The notes under the pieces are model-generated. The model saw nothing but the letters and a program-made list of their open reading frames with translations. It was not told where the DNA came from and did no database searches. Shown here in pieces: positions 7,526-14,588 of a stretch of DNA of 45,309 nt. The position numbers and the translations under genes were made by a program. This stretch comes from Nitrospirota bacterium. GTDB taxonomy: Bacteria; Nitrospirota; Thermodesulfovibrionia; Thermodesulfovibrionales; Dissulfurispiraceae. Position 1 is the first letter of the stretch. Each line of letters opens with the position of its first letter. The stretch covers positions 1 to 45,309 of the forward strand of contig SCQE01000006.1 in NCBI GenBank assembly GCA_004321915.1, in the 5' to 3' direction.

Positions 7526-7993
7526 ATGAAACGGTGCATCCTGTCAGGAGTTGTAGTTGCGATTATTTTATTCGGTTTCTCAAGCCGCTCATTTTCACAG
7601 GTAAAGATGCAGAAAGGGCAAACAGTATATGTCCCTGCGTACTCGCATATATTGAAGGGTGATAAGGCTGCGGAACATAATCTCGCCATCACGTTAATGA
7701 TTCGAAATACGGATATAAAAAACACTATTACGATCACGGCAGTCGATTATTACGATGATGACGGAAAACTGGTAAAGAATATGGTGCTTAAACCAGTTAA
7801 GGTTGGACCTATGGCATCAATCGCCTTCTTCATAAAGGAGAGCGATACCACGGGAGGGATAGGGGCCAATTTCATAGTCAAATGGGAATCAGAAAAAGCT
7901 ATAAATGTGCCCATCATTGAAGCGGTGATGGCCGGGGTCCGTCTGAATCAAAGCACAGTATTTATCAGTCCGGGCCAAGTAATAAAAGAATAA
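7526..7993 (+). CDS. DUF3124 family secreted protein
   Basis: A 155-residue protein with a signal peptide (KRCILSGVVVAIILFGFSSRSFS), followed by a domain matching DUF3124: GQTVYVPAYSHI, then ITLMIRNTDIKNTITITAVDYYDDDGKLV, and a conserved SIAFFIKESDTTGG. Probably periplasmic or membrane-anchored; the role is unknown. A good Shine-Dalgarno (CGGAGGAA) precedes ATG 7526. Its stop overlaps the start of the Kef-type antiporter gene (TAATG), so the two are translationally coupled and may work together, for example in ion or pH homeostasis (inference). Confidence 0.8.
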   Translation: MKRCILSGVVVAIILFGFSSRSFSQVKMQKGQTVYVPAYSHILKGDKAAEHNLAITLMIRNTDIKNTITITAVDYYDDDGKLVKNMVLKPVKVGPMASIAFFIKESDTTGGIGANFIVKWESEKAINVPIIEAVMAGVRLNQSTVFISPGQVIKE

Positions 7994-9978
7994 TGGACAC
8001 CGTATTTCTAAAGGCGCTTGTTATCATTTTCAGCGCATCGGCGGTGATGGTGTATGTGCTGCACAGGCTGAACGTACCTTCCATAGTAGGATTTCTTATA
8101 GCCGGGGTTGTAATAGGTCCTTACGGGATAGGGCTGGTAAAAGACATACATTCTGTTGAAGTGCTTGCCGAACTCGGGGTCATCCTGCTTCTCTTTACAA
8201 TAGGCATCGAGTTTTCGACCTCAAGGCTTGGTCGTATGAAAAAGGCGATCATAAGCGGCGGCGGCTCTCAGGTTTTGCTCACTATAGGTTTGTCGTCCGC
8301 GTCGGCCTATTTGCTGACCGAACGTGTCGAGCAATCCGTCTTTATCGGCTTCCTGATAGCATTAAGCAGCACCGCAGTAGTTCTCAAGATACTATCGGAC
8401 AGGGGAGAAACAGACACACCACATGGAAGGATGATGCTGGGCATACTGATCTGTCAGGATTTATGCGTCGTTCCTTTGATGCTTCTTGTTCCGATACTGT
8501 CAGGCGAAGGGAACAGCATTATCGAAGTCATGCTTAAAATGGGCAAAGCCGCACTGATAGTAGGGCTTGTGCTTTTAAGTTCGCGCTGGATAGTTCCGTC
8601 CGTTCTTCATAAGGTAGTGCATACCAGAAGTCGCGAATTATTCATTACGACAATTATACTTCTATGTCTCGGGATAGCTCTGCTCACCGCTGAGTTTGGA
8701 CTTTCTCTGGCGCTCGGGGCTTTTCTTGCGGGTATTATAATCTCGGAATCGGAGTATGCGCATCAGGCGACTTCGGATATCCTGCCTTTTAAAGACAGTT
8801 TCATAGGGATGTTTTTTGTTTCTACCGGAATGCTTATGGATATCGGTTTCTTTGTGAATAACTTTTTCAAAATAACAATAGCTGTTGCAATTATCTTAGT
8901 TCTAAAAACAACGGCGGGACTGATCGCTTCGCTGATTGCTGGAGCGCCTTCGAGAAGCGCTGTCCATGCAGGCTTGGGAATCGCACAGATAGGTGAATTT
9001 TCTTTTGTCCTTGCCGTTACGGGCAAAGCATCGGGACTTATAAATGATAACTTTTACCAGCTATTTCTTTCTTCGTCGGTGGTGACCATGATGCTGACCC
9101 CTTTTGTTTTGATGGCAGCCCCTTCGTTGTCCGCATGGATAACCGCGAGACATCTACTGGCGAAAGCTGGCAGACGCAGAAATGTGTCGGAGGCGGAAGG
9201 GTCCCCTCGTAAAAAACAGGACCATGTGATCATTATCGGTTTCGGGCTTAACGGTAGAAACTTGGTGAGGGTGTTAAAAGAAACAGGCATCCCGTATGTA
9301 GTGCTGGAAATGAACAGCGATACTGTACGAGAGATGAAAAAAAAGGGTGAGCCTATCTACTACGGAGACGGTACAAGCAGGGAACTGCTGCACAAAATCG
9401 GACTGGAAAGAGCGCGTCTTCTTGTAATAGCTATATCCGATCCTGCTGCTACAAGGAGGACCGTATCTATTGCAAGACATGAAAATCCGGGGATAGAAAT
9501 ATTGGTCAGAACGCGCTATGTGTCAGAAATAGACGACCTGAAGTCCCTAGGCGCAAACGAGGTGATCCCTGAGGAGTTTGAGACATCTATCGAAATATTT
9601 TCAAAAGTGCTTCACAAGTACAACTTTCCGAACAATATCATTCTGGATATGGTCGAGAAAATCAGGAGCGATAGCTATACGGCATTGAGGGGCGGAGGAC
9701 TTCATAAAAGCCATCTTTTTGAAAAATATTCGTGGCTTCCTGACATGGAGATAGATGGATATATGGTCACGGAAGGGTCCCGGCTGGTAGGGAATACTAT
9801 TGCCGGACTTCAGGTAAGAAAAAAAACAGGTTCTACTATTATAGCCGTGAGAAGAGGATCGGAAGTTCATACCAATCCTTCGCCTGATTTTTCCATACGA
9901 GCAGGCGACATAATATTATTTACAGGCAACAGGGATAATATGAATGCTGCACTGACTTATTTTGTAACAGCAAGATAA
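7993..9978 (+). CDS. CPA2-family cation:proton antiporter with RCK domains
   Basis: A 661-residue inner-membrane transporter of the KefB/RosB type. The first about 385 residues form 12 or so transmembrane segments with the CPA2 motifs (NVPSIVGFLIAGVVIGPYG; GVILLLFTIGIEFS; ICQDLCVVPLML). A TrkA-N domain follows (about 412-530; Rossmann glycine motif IIIGFGLNGRNLV) and then a TrkA-C domain to the end. Such proteins move K+ or Na+ against H+ under nucleotide or glutathione-adduct gating. No KefG/KefF ancillary gene is adjacent; the partner is the DUF3124 gene, overlapping by 1 nt. Ion specificity is not evident. Confidence 0.92.
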   Translation: MDTVFLKALVIIFSASAVMVYVLHRLNVPSIVGFLIAGVVIGPYGIGLVKDIHSVEVLAELGVILLLFTIGIEFSTSRLGRMKKAIISGGGSQVLLTIGLSSASAYLLTERVEQSVFIGFLIALSSTAVVLKILSDRGETDTPHGRMMLGILICQDLCVVPLMLLVPILSGEGNSIIEVMLKMGKAALIVGLVLLSSRWIVPSVLHKVVHTRSRELFITTIILLCLGIALLTAEFGLSLALGAFLAGIIISESEYAHQATSDILPFKDSFIGMFFVSTGMLMDIGFFVNNFFKITIAVAIILVLKTTAGLIASLIAGAPSRSAVHAGLGIAQIGEFSFVLAVTGKASGLINDNFYQLFLSSSVVTMMLTPFVLMAAPSLSAWITARHLLAKAGRRRNVSEAEGSPRKKQDHVIIIGFGLNGRNLVRVLKETGIPYVVLEMNSDTVREMKKKGEPIYYGDGTSRELLHKIGLERARLLVIAISDPAATRRTVSIARHENPGIEILVRTRYVSEIDDLKSLGANEVIPEEFETSIEIFSKVLHKYNFPNNIILDMVEKIRSDSYTALRGGGLHKSHLFEKYSWLPDMEIDGYMVTEGSRLVGNTIAGLQVRKKTGSTIIAVRRGSEVHTNPSPDFSIRAGDIILFTGNRDNMNAALTYFVTAR

Positions 9979-10008
9979 ATAAGGGGCTAAAAGGTTATTT
10001 TTATAATA

Positions 10009-10905
10009 TCACATCTGTTCAACGGCATAACCTTTTTGCCTTAACAGCTGCACGATGCCTTTATCTCCCACTAGGTGTCCTGCTCCGACGACCACAAAGT
10101 AGGTTTCGTTCGAATTCAGATACGCTTCGATTTTATAGGTCATGCTTCTGTTTCTGGCGAACAGCAATTTTTCGCCGAGTTCCGATTTGGCGCCTTGCGC
10201 CGCAAGCTCTTTCATGGTCAGTCTTTCAACAGCCTTTGTATTGCCTGTTCTCCACGCTGTTATAAGCTGCTCCATGTCTTCTTTCAGGGCGTCCCTGTCT
10301 TTTACGGACGAGAGGAGCAATACTTCCTGTTCAGCGTCGGACAGGTCGTTAAAAAGATTCAGCTGAAATTCTATGCTCTCCAGCTCTACCACCCTTTTGC
10401 TTCCGCTGCTCTTTGTCAAAAAATGAGAGTCTATACCGTATTCAGGCTTATATCCCAGTTTATCGAGTTCCATCGAAGCCAGCGTGATCCCGAGCACCCA
10501 TGCCTTGTATCTGCTCATTATGTTGTACGGAAGGCCTGACTCGCTCATCCTCGCTTTTACGAGGTCTGCGGTTTTTGCCGAGACATGTTTTTCGAAGCCT
10601 TCGCCGTCCGGATAAGCCACACTCAGGGCAAGCAGCATAGGATTGACCTTTTCAAGGTCGTTTATGTTTGCCTCCACCGCAAGCACCGAAGAGCGGGCGA
10701 ACGAATCCTCGATGGTTTTCGAGAGGGGATAGACGTCCTGCTTCATGGAATGTATGGAGCCCAGAAGGTAAAGGGTGTTGGTCTTCGAACGTACTTTCCA
10801 TAGGAAATTGTTTCCGCCGTAGCAGGTCGATGGAATGTATACGAAAAGACATATGAGCGCGACCGCCGTAAAAAGCGATAATTTCTTAATGCGAGAAATG
10901 TTCAT
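10009..10905 (-). CDS. TraB/GumN family protein
   Basis: A 298-residue protein with an N-terminal signal peptide or anchor (about 8-30). It carries the TraB/GumN signature motifs: YLLGSIHSMKQ near residue 47 (GxxH), KPEYGIDSHF in the middle, and VVGAGHLVGDKGIV near the C-terminus (second GxxH). These motifs are thought to bind metal in a peptidase-like (Tiki-related) fold; the substrate in bacteria is unknown. Start ATG 10905 has GAGAGG upstream. Convergent with the antiporter gene (30-bp gap) and divergent from the nuoE-like operon. Confidence 0.85.
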   Translation of the reverse strand: MNISRIKKLSLFTAVALICLFVYIPSTCYGGNNFLWKVRSKTNTLYLLGSIHSMKQDVYPLSKTIEDSFARSSVLAVEANINDLEKVNPMLLALSVAYPDGEGFEKHVSAKTADLVKARMSESGLPYNIMSRYKAWVLGITLASMELDKLGYKPEYGIDSHFLTKSSGSKRVVELESIEFQLNLFNDLSDAEQEVLLLSSVKDRDALKEDMEQLITAWRTGNTKAVERLTMKELAAQGAKSELGEKLLFARNRSMTYKIEAYLNSNETYFVVVGAGHLVGDKGIVQLLRQKGYAVEQM

Positions 10906-10934
10906 CCCGGTCCTCTCTTGGCGCTGTTTTGTTT

Positions 10935-10964
10935 AATGTAGTACGAAGAAACAGGATCCGTCAA
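10935..10964 (-). promoter_or_regulatory. candidate sigma70 promoter of the TraB/GumN gene
   Basis: On the minus strand TTGACG (10959-10964), 18-bp spacer, TACATT (10935-10940), about 30 bp upstream of the start codon at 10905. Confidence 0.5.
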
Positions 10965-10984
10965 GAAATACGAAAGGTCGTCCT

Positions 10985-11060
10985 GCCCGGTTTTTTGCCG
11001 GGCCCCCGGTTATTTAAATTTTAAATATTTGTATAGTTCTGTACACCGGCAAAAAACGGC
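10985..11060 (+). promoter_or_regulatory. inverted-repeat leader upstream of the nuoE-like operon
   Basis: Two competing structures are visible. A local hairpin pairs GCCCGG (10985-10990) with CCGGGC around 10998-11003. A long-range 12-bp perfect inverted repeat pairs 10990-11001 with 11046-11057 across 44 nt. The loop contains an AT palindrome (ATTTAA...TTAAAT, about 11011-11026). No good sigma70 or sigma54 promoter is obvious. It could be an alternative-fold leader or a pair of regulator sites; it may also include the start region of the divergent TraB transcript. Confidence 0.35.
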
Positions 11061-11113
11061 ATGCTAAAGTTATAAACTATCCCGCAAAAAGGTCAGGCCG
11101 ACGGAGGAAGATA

Positions 11114-11602
11114 ATGAAGACGTCCGAATTTAACATCGATGAATATTACGGAGAGATTGGCAGCGTACTTACCGACGACAAAAAAAAGAGAGGGCTTCTG
11201 ATACATGCCTTTCAGGAGATACAGAAAGATTACAACTATCTGCCTGATGAGAAGCTGAGGGAGCTGTCCAAAAATCTCGACATCCCCCTTGCAGACGTTT
11301 ACAGCACCGCATCATTTTATAAGCATTTCTATTTCAAGCCGCGCGGCAAGAACATAGTCTGCGTTTGCATGGGTACGGCGTGTCATGTCAGAGGCGCATC
11401 CAAGGTCCTGCATAAGCTTGAAGAGGAGTTCGGTGTCAAAGAGGGTGAAACCACCGAGGACATGTCCATGACCCTCGAAACCGTAGGATGCGTGGGCTGC
11501 TGCGGTCTTGCGCCCGTGGTTACCGTTAACGAGGAGGTTATCGGCGGCGTAGGAAGCGGCAAGCTTAAAGATATCATAGACGGCGTAAGAAAAAGCCGCT
11601 AG
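11114..11602 (+). CDS. NuoE-like NADH oxidoreductase 24 kDa subunit
   Basis: A 162-residue thioredoxin-fold [2Fe-2S] protein of the NuoE/HndA/HydC family. The N-terminal helical part (LLIHAFQEIQKDYNYLPDE) is typical. The cluster ligands are visible as CMGTAC (near residues 85-90) and GCVGCCG (near 126-131). It passes electrons next to the flavin subunit of complex I-like or bifurcating enzymes in the cytoplasm. First gene of a four-gene operon, 21 bp before the NuoF-like start. ATG 11114 is preceded by GACGGAGGAAG. No membrane complex I subunits are in the window, so it belongs to a soluble diaphorase module. Confidence 0.9.
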   Translation: MKTSEFNIDEYYGEIGSVLTDDKKKRGLLIHAFQEIQKDYNYLPDEKLRELSKNLDIPLADVYSTASFYKHFYFKPRGKNIVCVCMGTACHVRGASKVLHKLEEEFGVKEGETTEDMSMTLETVGCVGCCGLAPVVTVNEEVIGGVGSGKLKDIIDGVRKSR

Positions 11603-11623
11603 ACGGGATTGAAAGGAGGGACG

Positions 11624-13966
11624 ATGGCTAACAGACTTGGAAGCATAGATGATTTAAGAAACCTGAGACAAAGACTGTCAACCGAGACTTTCGATCCCGG
11701 CAAACCGAGGATCAGGGTCTGCTGCGGAACGGCCTGCACGGCGTCAGGCTCCCATAAGGTCATAGATTCCTTAAACGGAGAGGCGTCAGGAAAAGGGATC
11801 GATATGGAGATAGTCAAGACCGGCTGCCAAGGCATGTGCCAGAACGGCCCTATAATGAAGGTCGAACCATATGAGATCTTTTATCAAAAGGTAAAGCAGG
11901 AGCAGGCGGCCTCCCTTATCAGTTATACGTTTGTCGGCGGACTGCCTTACAGACAGGCGCTCTACAGGGAGAACATCTCAAGCGAGCCCATAAGTGAAAT
12001 GCCGGACTTGCCGTTTTACAAGAAACAGGTGAGGATAGCGCTGAGGAACAACGACAAGATCGATCCCACCAACATCGAGCACTATATTGCGGTCGGAGGT
12101 TATTCCGCGCTCGAAAAAGCCCTCGCTTCGATGACACCGGAAGATGTTCTGGACGAGGTGGACAGGGCCAACTTAAGGGGAAGGGGCGGCGCAGGTTTTC
12201 CCGCAGGCCAGAAATGGAGGCATTCCAAGGGGGCCAAGGGCAAGGTCAAATTTGTCATAGCTAACGGAGATGAGGGCGACCCCGGCGCATTTATGGACAG
12301 GTCTATCATGGAAGGCGATCCGCACAGCCTGTTTGAAGGAATGATATTATGCGCTTACGCCATGGGCGCGGAATACGGTTTTGTGTATGTAAGACATGAA
12401 TATCCGCTTGCCGTCAAAAATTTAAAACATGCCATAAAACAGGCCGAAGAACTCGGCTTGCTCGGCAGCAACATACTCGGCAGCGGTTTTAACTTCCATC
12501 TCGATGTAAGGGAAGGCGCGGGCGCTTTTGTTTGCGGCGAGTCCACCGCTCTTATAGCATCGATCGAGGGTGAGAGGGGCTTTCCCCGTCCGCGTCCTCC
12601 GAGGCTTTCGGAGCAGGGCGGTGGTGTCTGGGGGTTCCCGAGCAACCTGAACAATATAGAAACTTACGTATGCGTCCCCCCTATCATCGAAAAAGGGGCC
12701 GACTGGTTCAACGGTATAGGGACCATAACCTCTCCCGGCACCAAGGTCTTTGCGCTTACCGGAAAGGTCGTCAATACCGGGCTGGTAGAGGTGCCTATGG
12801 GAATGACGCTGCGCGAGATTATTTTCGATATCGGCGGCGGCATACTGAACGATAAAAAATTCAAAGCGGTGCAGACCGGCGGGCCGTCGGGCGGATGCCT
12901 TCCGGCAAAATATCTGGACCTGAAAGTGGATTTCGACAATCTGTTTGCGGTCGGCTCCATGATGGGGTCGGGCGGCATGGTCGTACTCGACGAGGACACC
13001 TGCATGGTGGACGTGGCCAAATATTTTCTTTCGTTCACCCAGTCCGAATCCTGCGGCAAATGCCCTCCATGCAGGATAGGCACCTCCCAGATGCTGCAGA
13101 TACTGCAGAACATAACGGAAGGAAAAGGGAAGCCCGGAGACATAGAGAAGCTTATAGACCTCGGCAAACACATACAGGCAACCTCTCTTTGCGGCCTCGG
13201 ACAGAGCGCGCCTAATCCGGTGCTTTCTACGATCAAATATTTCAGGGACGAATACGAGGAGCATATCTACGGCAATTTCTGCAGGGCCAACGTCTGCAAA
13301 GGCACCGGCGTTTTCGTGATAAATCTCGCCGAATGCTTCAGGTGCGGTCTCTGCAAAGAGGCATGCGCTTTCGACGCGGTGAAAGAGGGCAGGAACAGCT
13401 ACTTTATAGACCGTGATTATTGCACGCAGTGCAAGGCCTGCTATAATGCGTGCCCGATAGGCGCGGTGAAGATAAGGAAACAGAGCGTGGTTAAGCTCGA
13501 AGAGCAGTTCAGGATACCGACGGACAAAATAGAGATACTCGAAAGGAGGGCAAGGATGACGCTTAAAGACCTGTTGGCTGTAAAGCCCACGAAGATACTC
13601 ACATGCAAGACAACCTGTGTTGTCGCCGATGCCGTGACAATGATGGACGGGACGAATGTAGGCTCTATTCTCGTTTACGATGAAGAGGGCAATCTGGCCG
13701 GAATTTTCACCGAAAGGGACATCATGCATTGCTTTGCCAAGAATATTCCGTTCAAGGAACAGACCATGAAGACGGTCATGACGGCAAACCCGATAACCCT
13801 CGACTCGGCAACCGATATCAGCGTTGCCATAGGCGTTATGTCTCAGAAGAGGATAAGGCACCTCCCTGTTATGGAAGACGGCAAGATCGTCGGGCTTGTA
13901 AGTTACCGCCATCTCGTCTCTTATCTCCTGCCCGAGGTCATATATATGGCAGAGGATATTTATTAG
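11624..13966 (+). CDS. NuoF-like flavoprotein with N-terminal 2Fe-2S, C-terminal ferredoxin and CBS-pair domains
   Basis: A 780-residue multidomain cytoplasmic subunit that oxidises or reduces NAD(H). Order: thioredoxin-like [2Fe-2S] domain (CCGTAC near 33, GCQGMC near 69); NuoF FMN/NAD domain with GRGGAGFPAGQKW (about 184) and NGDEGDPGAFMDR (about 215); SLBB; the 4Fe-4S motif SCGKCPPCRIGT (about 475); two ferredoxin clusters CFRCGLCKEAC (about 570) and CTQCKACYNAC (about 600); then a CBS pair from about 645 to the end. All but the CBS pair matches HydB/Bfu-type B subunits of electron-bifurcating enzymes. CBS pairs bind adenosyl compounds, so adenylate control is inferred. I choose ATG 11624 (GAAAGGAGGG 4 nt upstream) over an upstream TTG. 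An equally strong ribosome binding site lies inside the gene before Met 645. Confidence 0.9.
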   Translation: MANRLGSIDDLRNLRQRLSTETFDPGKPRIRVCCGTACTASGSHKVIDSLNGEASGKGIDMEIVKTGCQGMCQNGPIMKVEPYEIFYQKVKQEQAASLISYTFVGGLPYRQALYRENISSEPISEMPDLPFYKKQVRIALRNNDKIDPTNIEHYIAVGGYSALEKALASMTPEDVLDEVDRANLRGRGGAGFPAGQKWRHSKGAKGKVKFVIANGDEGDPGAFMDRSIMEGDPHSLFEGMILCAYAMGAEYGFVYVRHEYPLAVKNLKHAIKQAEELGLLGSNILGSGFNFHLDVREGAGAFVCGESTALIASIEGERGFPRPRPPRLSEQGGGVWGFPSNLNNIETYVCVPPIIEKGADWFNGIGTITSPGTKVFALTGKVVNTGLVEVPMGMTLREIIFDIGGGILNDKKFKAVQTGGPSGGCLPAKYLDLKVDFDNLFAVGSMMGSGGMVVLDEDTCMVDVAKYFLSFTQSESCGKCPPCRIGTSQMLQILQNITEGKGKPGDIEKLIDLGKHIQATSLCGLGQSAPNPVLSTIKYFRDEYEEHIYGNFCRANVCKGTGVFVINLAECFRCGLCKEACAFDAVKEGRNSYFIDRDYCTQCKACYNACPIGAVKIRKQSVVKLEEQFRIPTDKIEILERRARMTLKDLLAVKPTKILTCKTTCVVADAVTMMDGTNVGSILVYDEEGNLAGIFTERDIMHCFAKNIPFKEQTMKTVMTANPITLDSATDISVAIGVMSQKRIRHLPVMEDGKIVGLVSYRHLVSYLLPEVIYMAEDIY
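13541..13558 (+). promoter_or_regulatory. internal ribosome binding site before the CBS-pair module
   Basis: GAAAGGAGGG (13541-13550), identical to the decamer before the gene's own start (11611-11620), lies 5 nt before an in-frame ATG at 13556. Initiation there would give a free CBS-pair protein of about 136 residues (13556-13966) besides the full-length fusion. Confidence 0.5.
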
Positions 13967-13975
13967 GAGCAGACC

Positions 13976-14569
13976 ATGTCCGATACCGTTACTTTGGAAC
14001 TTAAAGTCGAAGACATAAAGAAGAACGCAGACGTTAAAGGCTGCCCTGTAGAGCGTTCATTGTACTACATCACCGAGTTTCTTGCCGGACCCATGTGCGG
14101 CAGATGTTTTCCCTGCATGATGGGGAGCTACGAGGCCAAGATACGCCTTCAACACCTTGTCGAAGGCCGTGGAGAGACCGGGGATGTCGAGGCTATACGC
14201 AGGATCGCGACAGACATGCTTGAGGCCTCGATGTGCAAGAAGGGCAAAGACACCGCCAAGTTCATAATGGAATGGATGGCCTCCGGAGTGTTTGAGGCCC
14301 ATGCCGGGAAAAGGTGTCCGGACAATCTGTGCAAGGCGTTCATCGAATACCGTATTGTCGGCAATAAGTGCGAGATTTGCGGGGCCTGCAAGGAAGCCTG
14401 CAAATACGGGGCCATATTAGGAGAGAAGCGCAAAACCTATCTGAGCGGTTATCTGCCTTATGAGATACGCCAAAAAAGGTGCGTCAAGTGCGGTGAGTGC
14501 ATAAAGGCTTGCCCTTACGGCGCGATTATAATAGTAGAAACCAAGACCAACCGACTGGTTGGGGTCTAA
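13976..14569 (+). CDS. NuoF C-terminal Fe-S domain plus 2x[4Fe-4S] ferredoxin protein
   Basis: A 197-residue iron-sulfur protein that repeats only the C-terminal part of the preceding subunit. It has a NuoF-type 4Fe-4S helical domain (MCGRCFPCMMGSYEAK, about 40-52, with a later conserved Cys in ASMCKKGKDT). Two ferredoxin clusters follow: CEICGACKEACKYGAI (about 131) and CVKCGECIKACPYGAI (about 168). It has no FMN or NAD motifs. It probably relays electrons within the NuoEFG-like complex or to ferredoxin (inference). The Shine-Dalgarno AGGAG overlaps the stop codon of the upstream gene, indicating tight coupling. Confidence 0.8.
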   Translation: MSDTVTLELKVEDIKKNADVKGCPVERSLYYITEFLAGPMCGRCFPCMMGSYEAKIRLQHLVEGRGETGDVEAIRRIATDMLEASMCKKGKDTAKFIMEWMASGVFEAHAGKRCPDNLCKAFIEYRIVGNKCEICGACKEACKYGAILGEKRKTYLSGYLPYEIRQKRCVKCGECIKACPYGAIIIVETKTNRLVGV

Positions 14570-14588
14570 TATCAGGCAGGAGGATTTA

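Noticed and set aside
7378-7662. 94-residue plus-strand frame overlapping the DUF3124 start
   Set aside because: Overlaps the DUF3124 signal peptide in another frame, no ribosome binding site or domain.
10981-11000. possible sigma54 promoter for the diaphorase operon
   Set aside because: A TTTTTTGC element resembles the -12 box but the -24 GG is not matched.
12422-13912. 496-residue minus-strand open frame
   Set aside because: Antisense to the NuoF-like gene, with no start signal or domain; the plus strand has full motif content.
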